The notes beneath the pieces were generated by a model. It saw only the letters and a list, made by a program, of their open reading frames with translations, was not told where the DNA came from and searched no databases. A stretch of 64,000 nucleotides of DNA, taken from positions 4,824,227 to 4,888,226 of the forward strand of contig NC_037595.1 of assembly GCF_003073045.1 (NCBI RefSeq), written 5' to 3'. Origin of the DNA: Pomacea canaliculata. Lineage: Eukaryota > Mollusca > Gastropoda > Architaenioglossa > Ampullariidae. Positions 1 to 11,502 of the stretch are shown here, piece by piece. The position numbers and the translations under genes were made by a program. Every line of letters starts with the position of its first letter. Positions within the stretch are counted from its first letter, which is position 1.

Positions 1-928
1 AAATAATAATAGATGTTCATGCATAAAGTAATAATGTATATAATAATGTTCATGCATACAGTGAAACCGTACTAGTGTGCTAGCAGTTCAGAGATAAAAG
101 AGAGCGATCGAGCAGACGACACTGCAATGACCAAATGGTCATCAAGAGTAACATCCTGTTTATTATTACCAAGTTTACTTATTTGACATTGAATTGTTAT
201 TTCCCCTTCTGGGGAGTGGGTCGCAGGTCGACCCGTGAGAAAAGTGGGGACGACGAGACGGCCTCAACGAGACGGTCGACATTCAGTTTAATTCCGAAGT
301 CGTCTGGAGGAGGTACTATCGGATCTCAAACTGACGTCGTTTGCCGCGAGCGCGACGAGTTCATTACTGACAGCAAACCTGTAAACCTCATTTCACTATC
401 GTTGACAACAGTATAGTCTGGCTTTACGTGATATTCGGGTTGAGCAGAATAGCATGCAAATTAAATAGCTTTTAATGTAGATAACTGCAAGTTTTGTAAA
501 ACTTTTTGTAAAAATATTACACATATTTTTAAAAAAATGTTTTACCATAGTTTTTACATTAATTTGTCACTAAGAAAACAGAAGAAACATCGTAATTAAT
601 ACGGTACTTATCTTTTCTGAGCATAAACAAGGGAAACAACCCTGCCCTCAGTAGCTTTAGTACTTCTTAACTAGACACAAACGAGAACTTTTAGGAAAGC
701 TAGGCTGTCACCTAGGGCGCAGTCTATAGCTGTACTAAGCTGGTTGTCTTTGGCATGGCGCGCTCCTTGATCGTGGGTCGTGCAGATGTGGGACTTGAGG
801 TTCAGAGGAGCTCGGGTTGTCTCCATGGATCGTATGTGGTCGTGTGGGTCAGGGTAGCGCGGTTGTTGTCTGCATTGGACTTACCGGTCACCTTCTGATT
901 TGTTTCTTTGCTCTAGGCCAGTCTAGGG
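1..928. other. No supported gene
   Basis: A/T-rich sequence with a G/C-richer stretch around 200-360. One 93-codon open frame (135-416, plus) has no recognisable domain, and its composition follows the local bases. It looks like chance or old repeat sequence. Nothing here can be assigned with support. Confidence 0.4.
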
Positions 929-1415
929 CAGTGATGCCCAACCTTTTTCGGCCTGCGGGCCATATCCATTTCGGACAGCCGTGTCGCGGGCCATATCCAT
1001 TTCGGACAGCCGTGTCGCGGGCCACTTCACCGCAAAAATACAAAAAGGAAAAAAAAAACAGAGCAGATACCATTTTTTATTAGAAACAAGTTGTACTTAC
1101 CATTAATTATATATTAATTAGTGGGATATTTGAAGTTGTTTTCCCGAAACCAACTTCTGAATGTCCGGCCTCATCGTAGAGACACCAAGTCGGAGCACTG
1201 AATCGAAATATTCGTCTATCGCAAAAAAAAAAAAAGATTGGGAAACGCCCCTACGTGGGGATAAATACTTCTTCTTCCTTTTTTTTCGTTTTTTTAATGT
1301 TTTCTTTTATTACTAACATGCCGATTTCCTGCACTGTTGGCAGAAGTTTCGCGGGCCGGATGGCACCGCGTCGCGGGCCGGATATGGCCCGCGGGCCGTA
1401 GGTTGTACATCCCTG
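929..1415. mobile_element. Non-autonomous hAT-type MITE, copy 1
   Basis: The element opens with CAGTGATGCCCAACC and closes with GTACATCCCTG, whose reverse complement is CAGGGATGTAC. The subterminal GCGGGCCATAT motif is inverted at the two ends. There is no transposase inside. The same sequence recurs at 14224-14676. The left end carries a local tandem duplication of about 41 bp (CGGACAGCCGTGTCGCGGGC repeated). The 8-bp flanks, gtctaggg and ccatagag, agree only partly, so the target duplication has decayed. CAG...CTG ends and an 8-bp duplication are hallmarks of hAT elements; this copy lacks the coding part. Confidence 0.75.
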
Positions 1416-1837
1416 CCATAGAGGATATCTAGCCTCTCTTGTAGTACCGATTTGTCGCAAGGTGCTTTGGTCCCTCTGGAAAGCGGCTCACGTCACTCAA
1501 CCCCCTCTTTCCCCACCCTAGGGAATTAGGTGCTACGTTTTAGTAGGCTAGGTAGGTAGGTGAATCACCGCCCTCTTCTTGCTGTGACGGATAGGAACTG
1601 TATGTCAAAGTTGTAGTGAACAGATCAATCATATGGACACCAAGGATATTATTTTTGCAGTTGGTAAGACTCATTCTAGATACATGCTACAGTTTCTGCA
1701 TGATGCTGAATGTGTACATTTTCAAACTACTAGGCAGTGTATGTGTTCCTAATTTTAATACCTCCATGTAGCCAGACAATTTTATCTTTAGTTTGTCATA
1801 TTCACCAGTATCTTTTACCTTTTCAATGCTGGTTGGT
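1416..1837. other. No supported gene
   Basis: Unique-looking non-coding sequence between a MITE and a foldback element. No open frame of note, no RNA gene and no promoter that I can support. Confidence 0.4.
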
Positions 1838-2083
1838 GTTAACAAAGAAAACAAATCTCATTTTTAGAACTTATTAGTACTGTAAAAGTCTAGAAAATTT
1901 GAGAAAAGAAAAGTGTAGAAAAAGTCACTATAAAAAAAATGACATTGTGTTATTAAATTCGTTAATGGCTCAGTATCATGCTTTATTTATTTAGTGGCAA
2001 TAATAATAAATAAATCTTGGCTGAAATGGGCAGCACTACAGTACTAATAAGTTCTAAAAATGAGATTTGTTTTCTTTTGTTAC
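1838..2083. repeat. Foldback / MITE-like inverted repeat
   Basis: The arms are 1838-1884 (starting GTTAACAAAGAAAACAAATC) and 2037-2083. The right arm is almost a perfect reverse complement of the left over about 46 bp, with one extra T. The loop of about 150 bp is A/T-rich and non-coding. Arms this well matched suggest a fairly recent small DNA element or foldback. No family is recognised, and a TTAA-like or TA target duplication is not clear. Confidence 0.6.
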
Positions 2084-2400
2084 CATGTACCTATAAAGGA
2101 AACTTGAAATGTTATATTTTCAGCGCTATTAACTAGTCTTCAGCTTTCTCTTGTATATGCATTTTCTTTCCTTATTCTAGCAACACAAACTAGCTGGCAA
2201 TATTTTAAGCTAGTAGAGTTTCAAATTTCTCTAATAACACAAATATAATTCTCAACAGAAAAAAATTATATTTAAACTAGGCATCATTTATAACCACTTT
2301 TATCTTTATGTTGCAATCAACAATTAATGACAAGCATTTGTATTTTTTTTTAAATCTTGAGCCAAAATTTTGTTACAATTGTTGGTGATGTTTAATACAT

Positions 2401-4036
2401 AAGTAACGATTCGCGATTGATGCGAATCTAGTTAGATTCATTTTTATTTTTATTCTCCTTGTGTTCAGGGAAGATAGTGAGACACTGACGTAGCTCTGCG
2501 TGACGAATTCTTTTGCGTCATATATGAAATGACGTAATTAAGCTAGAGACTGACGAAAAAAGGAAGAGCAGTGAGTTAACGGAGAGGGAGAAAACGGTTT
2601 CTGGAATATACAAGACCAAGCAGTTGGAGAGTACAGAGCTCCGTGAAGAGTGAACAGTGTGTGTTAACTGCCCTTCAAAGTATAGCCAACGTTTTTTTCC
2701 AGTGGAGGATTATCATATGTATTCCGAGATTGTGGTGTAGTAATTAATTCAATCGGAATATAACAACTTCGCCGATACGGCTTTGATCCCCTTAGCCTCA
2801 CGAACTGCGTGAAGTAATTCATTGGATTAACCTTATTATACAGAGTCCGCAGCAGAGAAGGGAAGGCGGTACACCAAGTCGTGGTGCCTAAGGCATACAG
2901 ACAAGAGGTGCTGCGGTTGGCGTACGACACACCCATGGCTGGGTACCTCGGAGTCAGAAGGACTAAATACAAAATGGCGAACGACTTCTCCTGGCCGGGA
3001 ATCTTCGCCGACGCGCGCAGGCATTGCAAGGCGTGCGACATCTGTCGGAGGTCGTCACCCTGCAACAGTGTATTCTCCCGAGCTGTGATGTATAAAGGAT
3101 ATACGGCGTCTCTTACAGAAAAGATTAACAGTGGAAACTTCGAATCAGTTTGCCCAGGAAGCACAAACAGTGATATGGACTCCACAAAATCGTCTAACCC
3201 GGTAGAAGGTCAAAAGGAATCAGGTGGAGCAGAGACACCGGAGAAGAAAGCAGGAAAAGGAAACATAAAGAAAGATGAGGAGAAGATGGACACGGAAGAA
3301 GATAGGAAGGAAAGAGGTGTAAAGGATGCTAAAGGAGACAATAAGAAGGAAAGACATAGGACAAACAGAAATCATAGCACCTATGAACATAAAAACGACA
3401 AGCAGAGTGCTTTACCAGGGAATCAAGACTTCCAGAATTTCTTCAAACCTAAGATGAAAGCCAGACAGCTTTAGAATATGAAAATGTAAGTCATAAACAG
3501 TAATGTTAACGTAGTGGTAGTTTATTTGAATCGCTCATCATTGTTTTGAGCCAAAAATTGAGAATTTTGGGCTTAAGGGGGGGCCTATGTAACGATTCGC
3601 GATTGAGGCGAATTCATTTTTATTTTTTATTCTCCTTGTGGTCAAGGAAGACTAGTCGCGCGAGCGCTAACGCGGATCTATATCACCCATTCTCTTACGT
3701 CATGGATGGAATGACGTAAATAAGCCTAGTTACCCGGTCGCTAAGGGTGCCTGATTGGTCAGGAGGAGAAAAAGGATGAGTTAACTGGGTGGTTCTAACG
3801 TTTCTCGGGACAGACGAGACCAAGCAGTTGGAGAGTACAGAGCTCCGTGAAGAGTGAACAGTGTGTGTTAACTGCCCTTCAACGTATAACCAACGTTTTT
3901 TCCAGTGGAGGATTATCATATGTATTCCGAGATTGTGGTGTAGTAATTAATTCATTTGGAATATAACAACTTCGCCGATACGGCTTTAATCCCCTTAGCC
4001 TCACGAACTGCGTGAAGTGATTCATTGGATTAACCT
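2401..4036 (+). mobile_element. LTR retrotransposon fossil, Ty3/gypsy-like
   Basis: Two direct repeats of roughly 430-450 bp (about 2401-2833 and 3588-4036) share the start GTAACGATTCGCGATTGA and the end TTCATTGGATTAACCT. A purine-rich G run just before the second copy fits a polypurine tract. The interior is only about 750 bp, far short of a full gypsy element. It keeps one open stretch (2881-3474) whose first part resembles the HHCC zinc-binding N-terminus of a Ty3/gypsy integrase, followed by a Lys/Glu-rich tail. The rest of pol and the gag region are absent. The element is broken and internally deleted. The two LTRs are close in their 3' halves but clearly diverged in their 5' halves, so it is not young. 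Confidence 0.7.
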
Positions 4037-4439
4037 GCTGGTCCAGTCCGACATCTCGCCAGCCCGTCTGCTAACCGTAGGAGGGAGGTTGACGCTGAGG
4101 GAGTAGTGGTCTTTTATTTTGTTTCATTCACATCTCATCGCTAATTAGCCTGCAAGAGTTCATCGGCCCCGAACGGGCCCGTTTCGGGCTGAGAAATGGG
4201 GCCGTTAAGGGAAGTTACACTCCCAGCCCTGCGTATTTTGGAAGCCTAAAGTGCATCGGCCCCTTGCGGGTTTGGGAGAAATAACTCCCTCAGCCCTTCA
4301 AAGCCCCACTCTAAAAACACCTCTCAGCCCTTTCCATAGTCCCGCAGCCCTCCAAAGCCCCATCCTAAAAACACCTTTCAGCCCTTCAAAGCACTTGGTA
4401 AATACCAGCAGACAAAAAATAGACATGATTCAACAATTT
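4037..4439. other. No supported gene; GC-rich short repeats
   Basis: Contains short imperfect repeats of the type CATCGGCCCC...GGGCC and CAGCCCTTCAAAGCCCC (4251-4390). No convincing open frame or RNA gene. Possibly the edge of an unrecognised element: AGCCTGCA near 4147 is mirrored by TGCAGGCT near 8813, but the similarity does not extend far enough to call terminal repeats. Confidence 0.35.
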
Positions 4440-5006
4440 ATTAAATACAAGCAGATACAAATGGTTTTAATATTAATTTACAACAAAGAATTTTTCACAA
4501 ATGCCTGACCAAAAAATATTCATTGCAATTTATCATATACATATACCAGCAAAAAAAAGGGGGGTTTTAATATTTATTACAACAAAGAATTTGAGTCTTC
4601 AAAAACTTCAGGCTAATTGTTGCGAATACCTGACCCCCCAAAAAAGAAAAAAAAGGATCATTACAATTTTCAAAACAATTTATCATATACAAGCAAAAGA
4701 TAAACAAGGATTTAATATTTATTTACAACAAAGAATTTGCCACAAATGTCTTACCCCCACCTCCAAAAAAAGAAAAAAAAATCATTACAATCTTCAAAAC
4801 AACGTATCATATACATATACAAGCAAAAAATATACATGGTTTTAACATTTATTTACAACCAAAAATTTTAGTCTTTACAGTCTTCAGGCTAGTTGTCGGG
4901 AATAACTGACCCCCCCCCCCAAAAAAAAAAAATCATTACAATCTTCAAAACAATTTATTATATTCAAGCCAAAACTAAACATAGTTTTAACATTTATTTA
5001 TTATAA
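4440..5006. repeat. A/T-rich minisatellite, period roughly 120-140 bp
   Basis: About four to five imperfect units share the blocks TTTATTTACAACAAAGAATT, CATTACAATCTTCAAAACAA and TTTATCATATAC, plus runs of C followed by A (CTGACCCCCC-AAAAAA). Open frames across it are low-complexity artefacts. One further unit lies at 5805-5960, after an intervening 0.8-kb repeat. Confidence 0.6.
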
Positions 5007-5804
5007 AAAAAACCTACTATTAAACTTTAAAACTCTGCTATATGGAATAAAAATGTCACAAAGAAGTAAAAAAAAAAAGCAACCTTAAATGCTTTTTTGA
5101 GCAAACATGCAAAGTAAATACAAGCATGGAAAGTAAACACAGCCGTCACGTTTTATTATTTTTTCCCCCAGGCTGTACATAAAACCAGAAACAAGGGACG
5201 TACCTTTTTTCTTGTTCTCATTTCCTATCAAGAAAAAAGTCATTTCAAAATTATAAAATATTACATTGGAAACATTTAAGAACTTTTAAGGCAGCCAAAG
5301 GACCACCTATGCATTAAACCAAACACAGTGACTACATTTATGTATTTCTATACATTCTCTGGAGTCGTCACCGTTAAACGTGCAGTGATCACCCTTTACT
5401 GACGGAATGCATTGAATCTTCGCATTGTTACTCGTTCTACATCTGTGTGACTATTTCATGATATTGTTCCCCGGAGTGCGTGTGCCTTTGGCTGAGATTT
5501 TCGCTATATTTCTCACATTATTATTAAGGCCACAGGAAAACAATGGTTTGAGGCGATTGTTCGGAACATTCAGTCAATGCCAGTACAATGGCGGCTTTGG
5601 GACATATCGGAGAGTTTTGTTATGTAACAGTCCTTAAAAACTTTGAAAGCACCATTTGTAGATAATACATAAGAGCGCGGCATACTTACGATTCAGGACA
5701 GCATTCAGGACCTGTTGAGTATGCTGTTATAGATGTATGGAAGTCACGTGACCATGTGACGCCTTTTATGAATTGCATCACGTCATGACGCGCAAAGGAA
5801 TTCA
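5007..5804. repeat. Dispersed 0.8-kb repeat, copy A
   Basis: Near-identical over most of its length to 12349-13137, in the same orientation. Shared landmarks are AACCTACTATTAAACTTTAA at the left, CAATGCCAGTACAATGGCGG in the middle and CATCACGTCATGACGCGCAA at the right. The two copies differ by small internal insertions and deletions near 5610-5760. A 70-codon open frame (5425-5637) is conserved in both but matches no family I know. This may be an unclassified mobile element; terminal repeats were not found. Confidence 0.6.
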
Positions 5805-5960
5805 GGCTAGTTGTCGGGAATAACTGACCCCCCCCCCCCCCAAAAAAAAAAATCATTACAATCTTCAAAACAATTTATTATATTCAAGCCATAACTAAAT
5901 ATGGTTTTAACATTTATTTACAACAAAGAATTTGAGTCTTCAAAGTCTTCAGGCTAGTTG
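5805..5960. repeat. Extra minisatellite unit after the dispersed repeat
   Basis: Repeats, nearly base for base, the segment at 4887-5000 (TTCAGGCTAGTTGTCGGGAA, C run, A run, TCATTACAATCTTCAAAACA) and then continues with the standard unit. The 0.8-kb repeat at 5007-5804 is therefore bracketed by two copies of about 115 bp of the minisatellite. Confidence 0.55.
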
Positions 5961-8563
5961 TTGCAAAAAATGTTTTCATTAGATTTCACAACAGCCACTT
6001 TTCCCCCTAAATTCTCTACACACAGATTCCTCTTGCAGCCTATCAAATTTCTCACCTGAAACATGGGATTGCTGCTGGAGTCACCTACATTTCATAACTT
6101 GATTCATATGTGGAGCAAGCTTCGAAACATTTCTCTGTGCTCCTCAACAGCATGACCCATCTGCAATCCTTTAATGATAAGCAAAAACAAGGCATTTCAA
6201 TTTATTCACTTCTTACCGATGTGCCATTCAGTTGAAGCACACATATTTCCGTTTCTTACTATTTATGAGCTTTAAAGCAGCTAGGAGGCAACAGGAAGTT
6301 GATGGCCAACACCACTTATGTAAATAGATTCATGTAGGCTTGCTTCTAGTTTTGATTACTGTTTGTGGATTAGAAAGGAAAACTAATAAGAGGTAGAAAT
6401 ACTAGAACCATATCACATCAAAGCAGTTGCACTTGTAAACAGGTGAACAACATGAAGAGATTACCCAGAACAGAGTAATAGGCCGGGTTAACTTTCTTCA
6501 TAAACACAACATGAATGATAAAGCCATGCTTACATTGATAAATTAAACACATGCATGGTTATTTTCTTTGATTTCTTATTTCACTGACCATCAGATGGCT
6601 TTGTCCTTGGACTTGTTCCTCCATTCTTGCCTGTTACTTCCAAACTATTTGTAAGCAGTGGCAGATATAATATCCCCAGGCTGCTGCTGTGCACAAAGGG
6701 AAATTGTGAGGGTTAGAAGTCAAATACAAATGTTTCATTGTAATACATTTGTACATGAAACCACAGTCTACTTCAGGGTCATATGCAAACCAAACAGGAA
6801 AACATATTGACTTGCAAAAACAAAACAAAAACAATCAAGTATGCTCTCAGTATCCCACCCTTTGCCCTACATAACTAGCACCACAATTTCTACCTGCCTG
6901 CCCCCACTATTTCTTGAAAGTAGCATTTTGACTAAAAGAGCATACTCTGTAGTAACAATTATCTTGTTATGAGTAGTACATCTTTCATGTATTGATGAAA
7001 TGTCAGTAGTTTTCAGTGTATGGTTAGATATGCTATCTCTCTCTCTTACATATCTATATGTAAAGTTTTCGATTTACTTGAACAGGAACATTAAAAATGG
7101 AAAAATTAAAATTTTGACAAGCTATCAAGTGACAGGACACTTAAATGAAAGTGGAGCATTTATCTTGTGAGACTCACTTATAGCTAAACCCAGTCAGACT
7201 CACTGCGAGAATCTCTCTCCTTGCAAAATAAAGTACTTAAGCTCACAAAATAAAAAAGAAGCAATTTAAGAAGCCACTTCAAAACACTTACTGGTACAGC
7301 AATAATCCTGTTTGATATGCAGAATGATGAAATATTTTAGTTCTTCTTTTAGAATTCCACTCATTCCAGATTGGGAATAACCAGTCTCGTCATATACCAT
7401 GTCAGTTGATTTTCTTACAACGCTTCCAGGATCTTGAATATCCTTCACAAATAAAGTAAAGCATCCTACACAACATGTTAATTTATGGCATTGTCACAAC
7501 TCTTCATGAAAAACCTCTATTATAATTACTGTTATCTTATCACGTGTGTGCACATTTATGCAGAAACAATCTGCAGCCTGTGTTGTCTCTTTTTCTAATA
7601 TATATCCTACATTGCCCAAAGATTACTTGAAGTTATCACTAAAGTTTCAAATAGATGAAATTTTAAGCTAATGAGCTAATTGGTTTGGTTGTGTTTACAT
7701 TGTGTTTAACTAAACTGTAACTGTGGTCAGTCTTCATGTTTGTAAAAATGTACAACAGCTTTACAACAATGTTATTTTATAAATTATAATTGCAGAATGC
7801 AAACACAATAGAACACACTTTAAACATTCATTGTAAAAGTATGCAAATATTATAAAACTGGACTACTTCATATGAAAGAAAAAAAAAAGTATATATAACA
7901 CATGTTACCAAACTGAAACACTAATGTATTTCACTCTGTCAGGAATACTGTTTGATGTTCTCAATGATTAAGAAATGTGTAGCCTTATTTTACAACATGG
8001 AACGGTTTATACGCACACTATACATTCAGCTTGGCTCATCTTCAGCCACGCTGTGGAGTCATCTGTTGACTGTTTTGTAGTCGGCCATCGCATTATTACA
8101 ATGCTTTGACTAAGCACGATCCCCGATCTTCAGCATTTCCTAGAAAGTGAAATAACCAAAGTCTGCATTAAAAAAAAACCACAAACAAACAAACAAAAAA
8201 ACGATTACAATAATCTTTCAATACACGATCGAGTGTATAAATTTCAATAGAAGGTAAATTGCTAAGAACTATTATAGGGTCAATTAATTATAAGGATTGT
8301 TTGAAACACTAATATTTTGCTTCGAGAATTTATACATAAAATACCTTGTGTTAGCCATGCGGCATCTTACTACAGCGAGCACATGGCACAAAGCGGAAGT
8401 AGCACGCAACAAATCGACGATTCGGGCTGAACTATACAAATTAAATTAAACTAATACCAGAAATCCTGATACTGTACAGACAGTTTCAACTGGTATGAAT
8501 AATTCATGTTATAATATTTTACAGAATTTTAGGGTACACTTTACACTTAATTCACAAACTCAC
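5961..8563. other. Mostly non-coding; possible minus-strand exon near 7266-7440
   Basis: No gene can be asserted. On the minus strand, the stretch from about 7441 down to 7291 is open (containing DIQDPGSVVRKSTDMVYDET). It is preceded by an AG in a T-rich context and followed by CCA-GTAAGT, a good splice donor. This could be an internal exon of an unidentified gene whose 5' end might be the CpG-rich block near 8.6 kb. No domain is recognised and the linking exons were not found. Confidence 0.25.
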
Positions 8564-8800
8564 CGAGAGTGCGATGACCAAAGCGGTTGTTGCAGGTAGA
8601 AGCCCATCGGGCGGCGAGTGTGGAGTCCGACAGCCGGTCAGCAAATGCGGGCGCGAGGTCAGAGGGCGGAGTGAAAAGTCCGACATACGGGTCACTGTCA
8701 GCGCGTAACGGCTACGCCCTATGGGCGTTCGGTCACTTAGGAGCGGGATAGCCCGTAGCCCTTACTTTCACCCGTCCCCCCGATCGGGGCCCTTCAAAAT
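8564..8800 (-). promoter_or_regulatory. CpG-rich block with candidate minus-strand first exon
   Basis: An island of G+C and CpG in otherwise A/T-rich DNA. On the minus strand an ATG at 8686 opens 41 codons (starting MSDFSLRPLTSRPHLLTG) that end exactly at a splice donor, CTCTCG-GTGAGT (8564/8563). A T-rich acceptor (TTTCACTTTCTAG) lies near 8144, but the exon after it reaches a stop within about ten codons. It may be a promoter with a short coding or non-coding transcript. No family is recognised. Confidence 0.3.
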
Positions 8801-8961
8801 CTGAAAGCTTATGCAGGCTGTAGTCCAGGATTATTCAGTTATTCCTCATAAAAAAAAAAAAATCTAATTGTATGAGTAGATATTTTCGTAACTGTTCTAG
8901 AACATTGCTTTCTACCTGGCAGACAATTAACTATTTTAAAATATTTGCATAATTCTCAAAT

Positions 8962-9345
8962 TTATTGACATTTTTGCCGATGTTTTGACAAACTTTTGGA
9001 CCAACGGAAAACTTCTCCGCATTTGGAGCACTCAAACAGTCTATGCTCATGAATAGTTGAGATGTGATATTTTAGACTGCGTCTTGATGAAAACACTTTT
9101 TGACATTCTTCACAAGAAACCTCTACCTGCCCTTCTTCAACAGAATTTTCCTTCCGCTTCATGCATGTTAAACGATGAATTTGCAAACTTGCCTGACGAG
9201 TAAAGGACTTATTACAAAGATGACACACATGTTCTCTAACTGTACCTCCAATATTATGTTGTTCCCTTCTGTGGCGCCCAAGTGATCGATTACTTTTGTA
9301 AGACATGGGGCAGTCCTTACATTTGTAGACTCTGTATCTCTTCAT
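8962..9345 (-). pseudogene. Four-finger C2H2/C2HC zinc-finger protein, probably 5'-disrupted
   Basis: 127 codons carrying four zinc fingers, each C-x2-C-x12-H. Fingers 1 and 3 end H-x4-H (residues about 9-31 and 78-101). Fingers 2 and 4 end H-x3-C (about 41-61 and 105-126). This alternation fits nucleic-acid-binding proteins of the C2H2 class. The stop overlaps an AATAAA on the same strand. Upstream on the minus strand (about 9350-9600) there is coding-like, Lys- and Glu-rich sequence, but it lies in other frames and is interrupted, and the ATG at 9345 falls just before finger 1. I infer a gene fragment or retro-pseudogene with at least one frameshift near 9340; an intact short protein is the alternative. 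Confidence 0.6.
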
Positions 9346-9628
9346 TATTCTCAGTCAAACACAACTCATCATGCTGAGAAATTTGATTTGTACAAGATTC
9401 TTGATATTTAAAATGTGATTTATTCTCAGACAGAATATTTACTTCAGATTTTGATTTCCTTTTCTTTTCTTTGCCTTTTCCACTATTGGAACACACTCCT
9501 AGTTATGGTGTTTTCATCACCATTATGTACATCATCTGATGCACATTTACTTTCTGCCTCAAAGTGGCCTTTTTTTGCCATCTGCACATATTTCATTCCT
9601 AGATGGATATACCTCCACCACTCCGACA

Positions 9629-10289
9629 ACAATTTAAATTGAAAAAATATAATATAATTTAAAAATCAAAATGAGAAACACAACACAAAACAATTCCTAA
9701 TACCCCAACCCCACAGTTCGAACACGCGTTTCTTCCAACAATTTCAAAAGTATTCACTCTTCTTGCACAGTTCCTCTCAAAGTCTCACTTGAACAGCACA
9801 ATGTTTCCGCTTCTAACATACACCATATATCCACATGAAAAGTACACACAGTTTCCACTTCTTCTTGAAGTTATATCACTTCTTCTTGAAGTTATATCCC
9901 AAAGAAAATCCACAAGAAAATCTACAAGAAAATCCAAAAGTAAATCCAAAAGTAAATCCACAAGAAAACCTGGAGAGCAAAAACAAAATCATTCTTTAGA
10001 TAAATGTAAATTCACTCTCAACTATTTCAAACCATGTTCATGAAGTATACACAAATATATCACACTCATCAGAAATACACACTCACGGAAAAATCAACAG
10101 ATTCACACTCACCTCAACAGGTTCAATGCTAACAAAAATACAAACAAGTCTGGTAACTTCAAGTCGGTTCAGGACTTGTACAACACTATACAAATCTGGT
10201 CAGGATTTGTACAACAACACCAAGTCCGTCAAGACTGGTTACAAACAAAAACCGTCCGCTCCGGACGCACTGACAACACCAAAGAGACT
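9629..10289. repeat. 0.66-kb direct repeat, copy 1
   Basis: Matches 10846-11502 in the same orientation, from AATATAATATAATTTAAAAA at the left to GACAACACCAAAGAGACTG at the right. It contains short internal tandem runs (AGAAAATCCACA-type units and TTCTTCTTGAAGTTATATC twice). The A/C-rich open frames inside are low complexity. The pair could be a duplication or the ends of an unrecognised element about 1.9 kb long; no TG...CA ends were seen. Confidence 0.55.
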
Positions 10290-10845
10290 GTCCCTTCTCC
10301 CCGCTCCCGTCAAAGAAAAACCCCAATCAAACCATACACATCCAAAACACTACCACACTCTTTCCTTTGTTCGAACTAATCAACAAACAACCTATCAACA
10401 GAACTTAATTAAGACAAAGACCGGCCGGCCATCCCTGTATGGCGCGGCACGCCTCAGGCTGTTGACACTAACAGCCCACTAATAGGTGTTTTACCACCTT
10501 CCCTTTCCAATTACTTCTCCCTATCCCCTTCCTAACTAAAATAAAAAAAATATTTTAACAAAATATTGTGACAACATTCAACACACTCTTTCGTAAAACG
10601 TTACAATAACCAAACAGCAGCAGTTACAGCCTATAGCAGTTGTTTATTATAAAATCAAACAACAGGTCTGCTTGTAGTGGTTGCAATGAAATAGTGTAAA
10701 GCAGCTGCTGTCAATAGCAATCACATTGTAGACTTATGTGCATAAATCTTCTTCAGGGTACATTGTGAACCTAATGCCGACTGTCACCTGCACTCTACAG
10801 TGCCTTTCAGACGAGACAATTAATAAAATCAAAACACAGACAACA
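10290..10845. other. Spacer between the two 0.66-kb repeats
   Basis: No gene supported. A short motif near its right side (GGGTACATTGTGAACCTAAT, about 10776) recurs just after the second repeat at about 11547, so the duplicated unit is slightly longer than the 0.66-kb core. Confidence 0.4.
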
Positions 10846-11502
10846 ATTTAAACTTTAGAAATATAATATAATTTAAAAATCAAAATGAGAAACACAACAC
10901 AAAACAATTCCTAATTCCCCAACCCCACAGTTCAAACACAAGTTTCTTCCAACTGAAGTTTCAAAAGTATTCAATATCTTCTTGCACAGCTCCTCTCAAA
11001 GTCTCACTTGAAACAGCACAATGTTTCCGCTTCTAAGATACACCATATATCCACATGAAAAGTACATAAAGTTTCCACTTCTTCTTGAAGTTATATCCCA
11101 AAGAAAATCCACAAGAAAATCCACAAGTAAATCCAAAAGTAAATCCAGAGTGAAACCTCACAAGAAAACCTCACAAGAAAACCTGGAGAGCAAAACAAAA
11201 TCATTCTTTAGATAAATGTAAATTCAAACATATTCATAAAATATACATAAATATATCACACTCATCCAATACAGAAATACACATTCACTGAAAAATCAAC
11301 AGATTCACACTCACCTCAACAGGTTCAATGCTAACAAAAGTACAAACAAGTATGTAACTTCAAGTCGGTTCAGGACTTGTACACACAATCCAAGTCTGGT
11401 CAGGACTTGTACTCAGGTCTACACAACAACACCCAGTCCGTCAAGACTGGTCACAAACAAAAACCGTCCGCTCCGGACGCACTGACAACACCAAAGAGAC
11501 TG
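10846..11502. repeat. 0.66-kb direct repeat, copy 2
   Basis: Second copy of the block at 9629-10289. It is diverged by small insertions and deletions and lacks one of the TTCTTCTTGAAGTTATATC units. It abuts sequence with a minus-strand open frame. Confidence 0.55.

Noticed and set aside
135-416. 93-codon frame near the window start
   Set aside because: No recognisable domain, no splice context and no second copy to test it against.
4147-8820. A single 4.7-kb transposon with AGCCTGCA...TGCAGGCT ends
   Set aside because: Similarity stops after about ten bases, no transposase was found inside, and no target duplication is visible.
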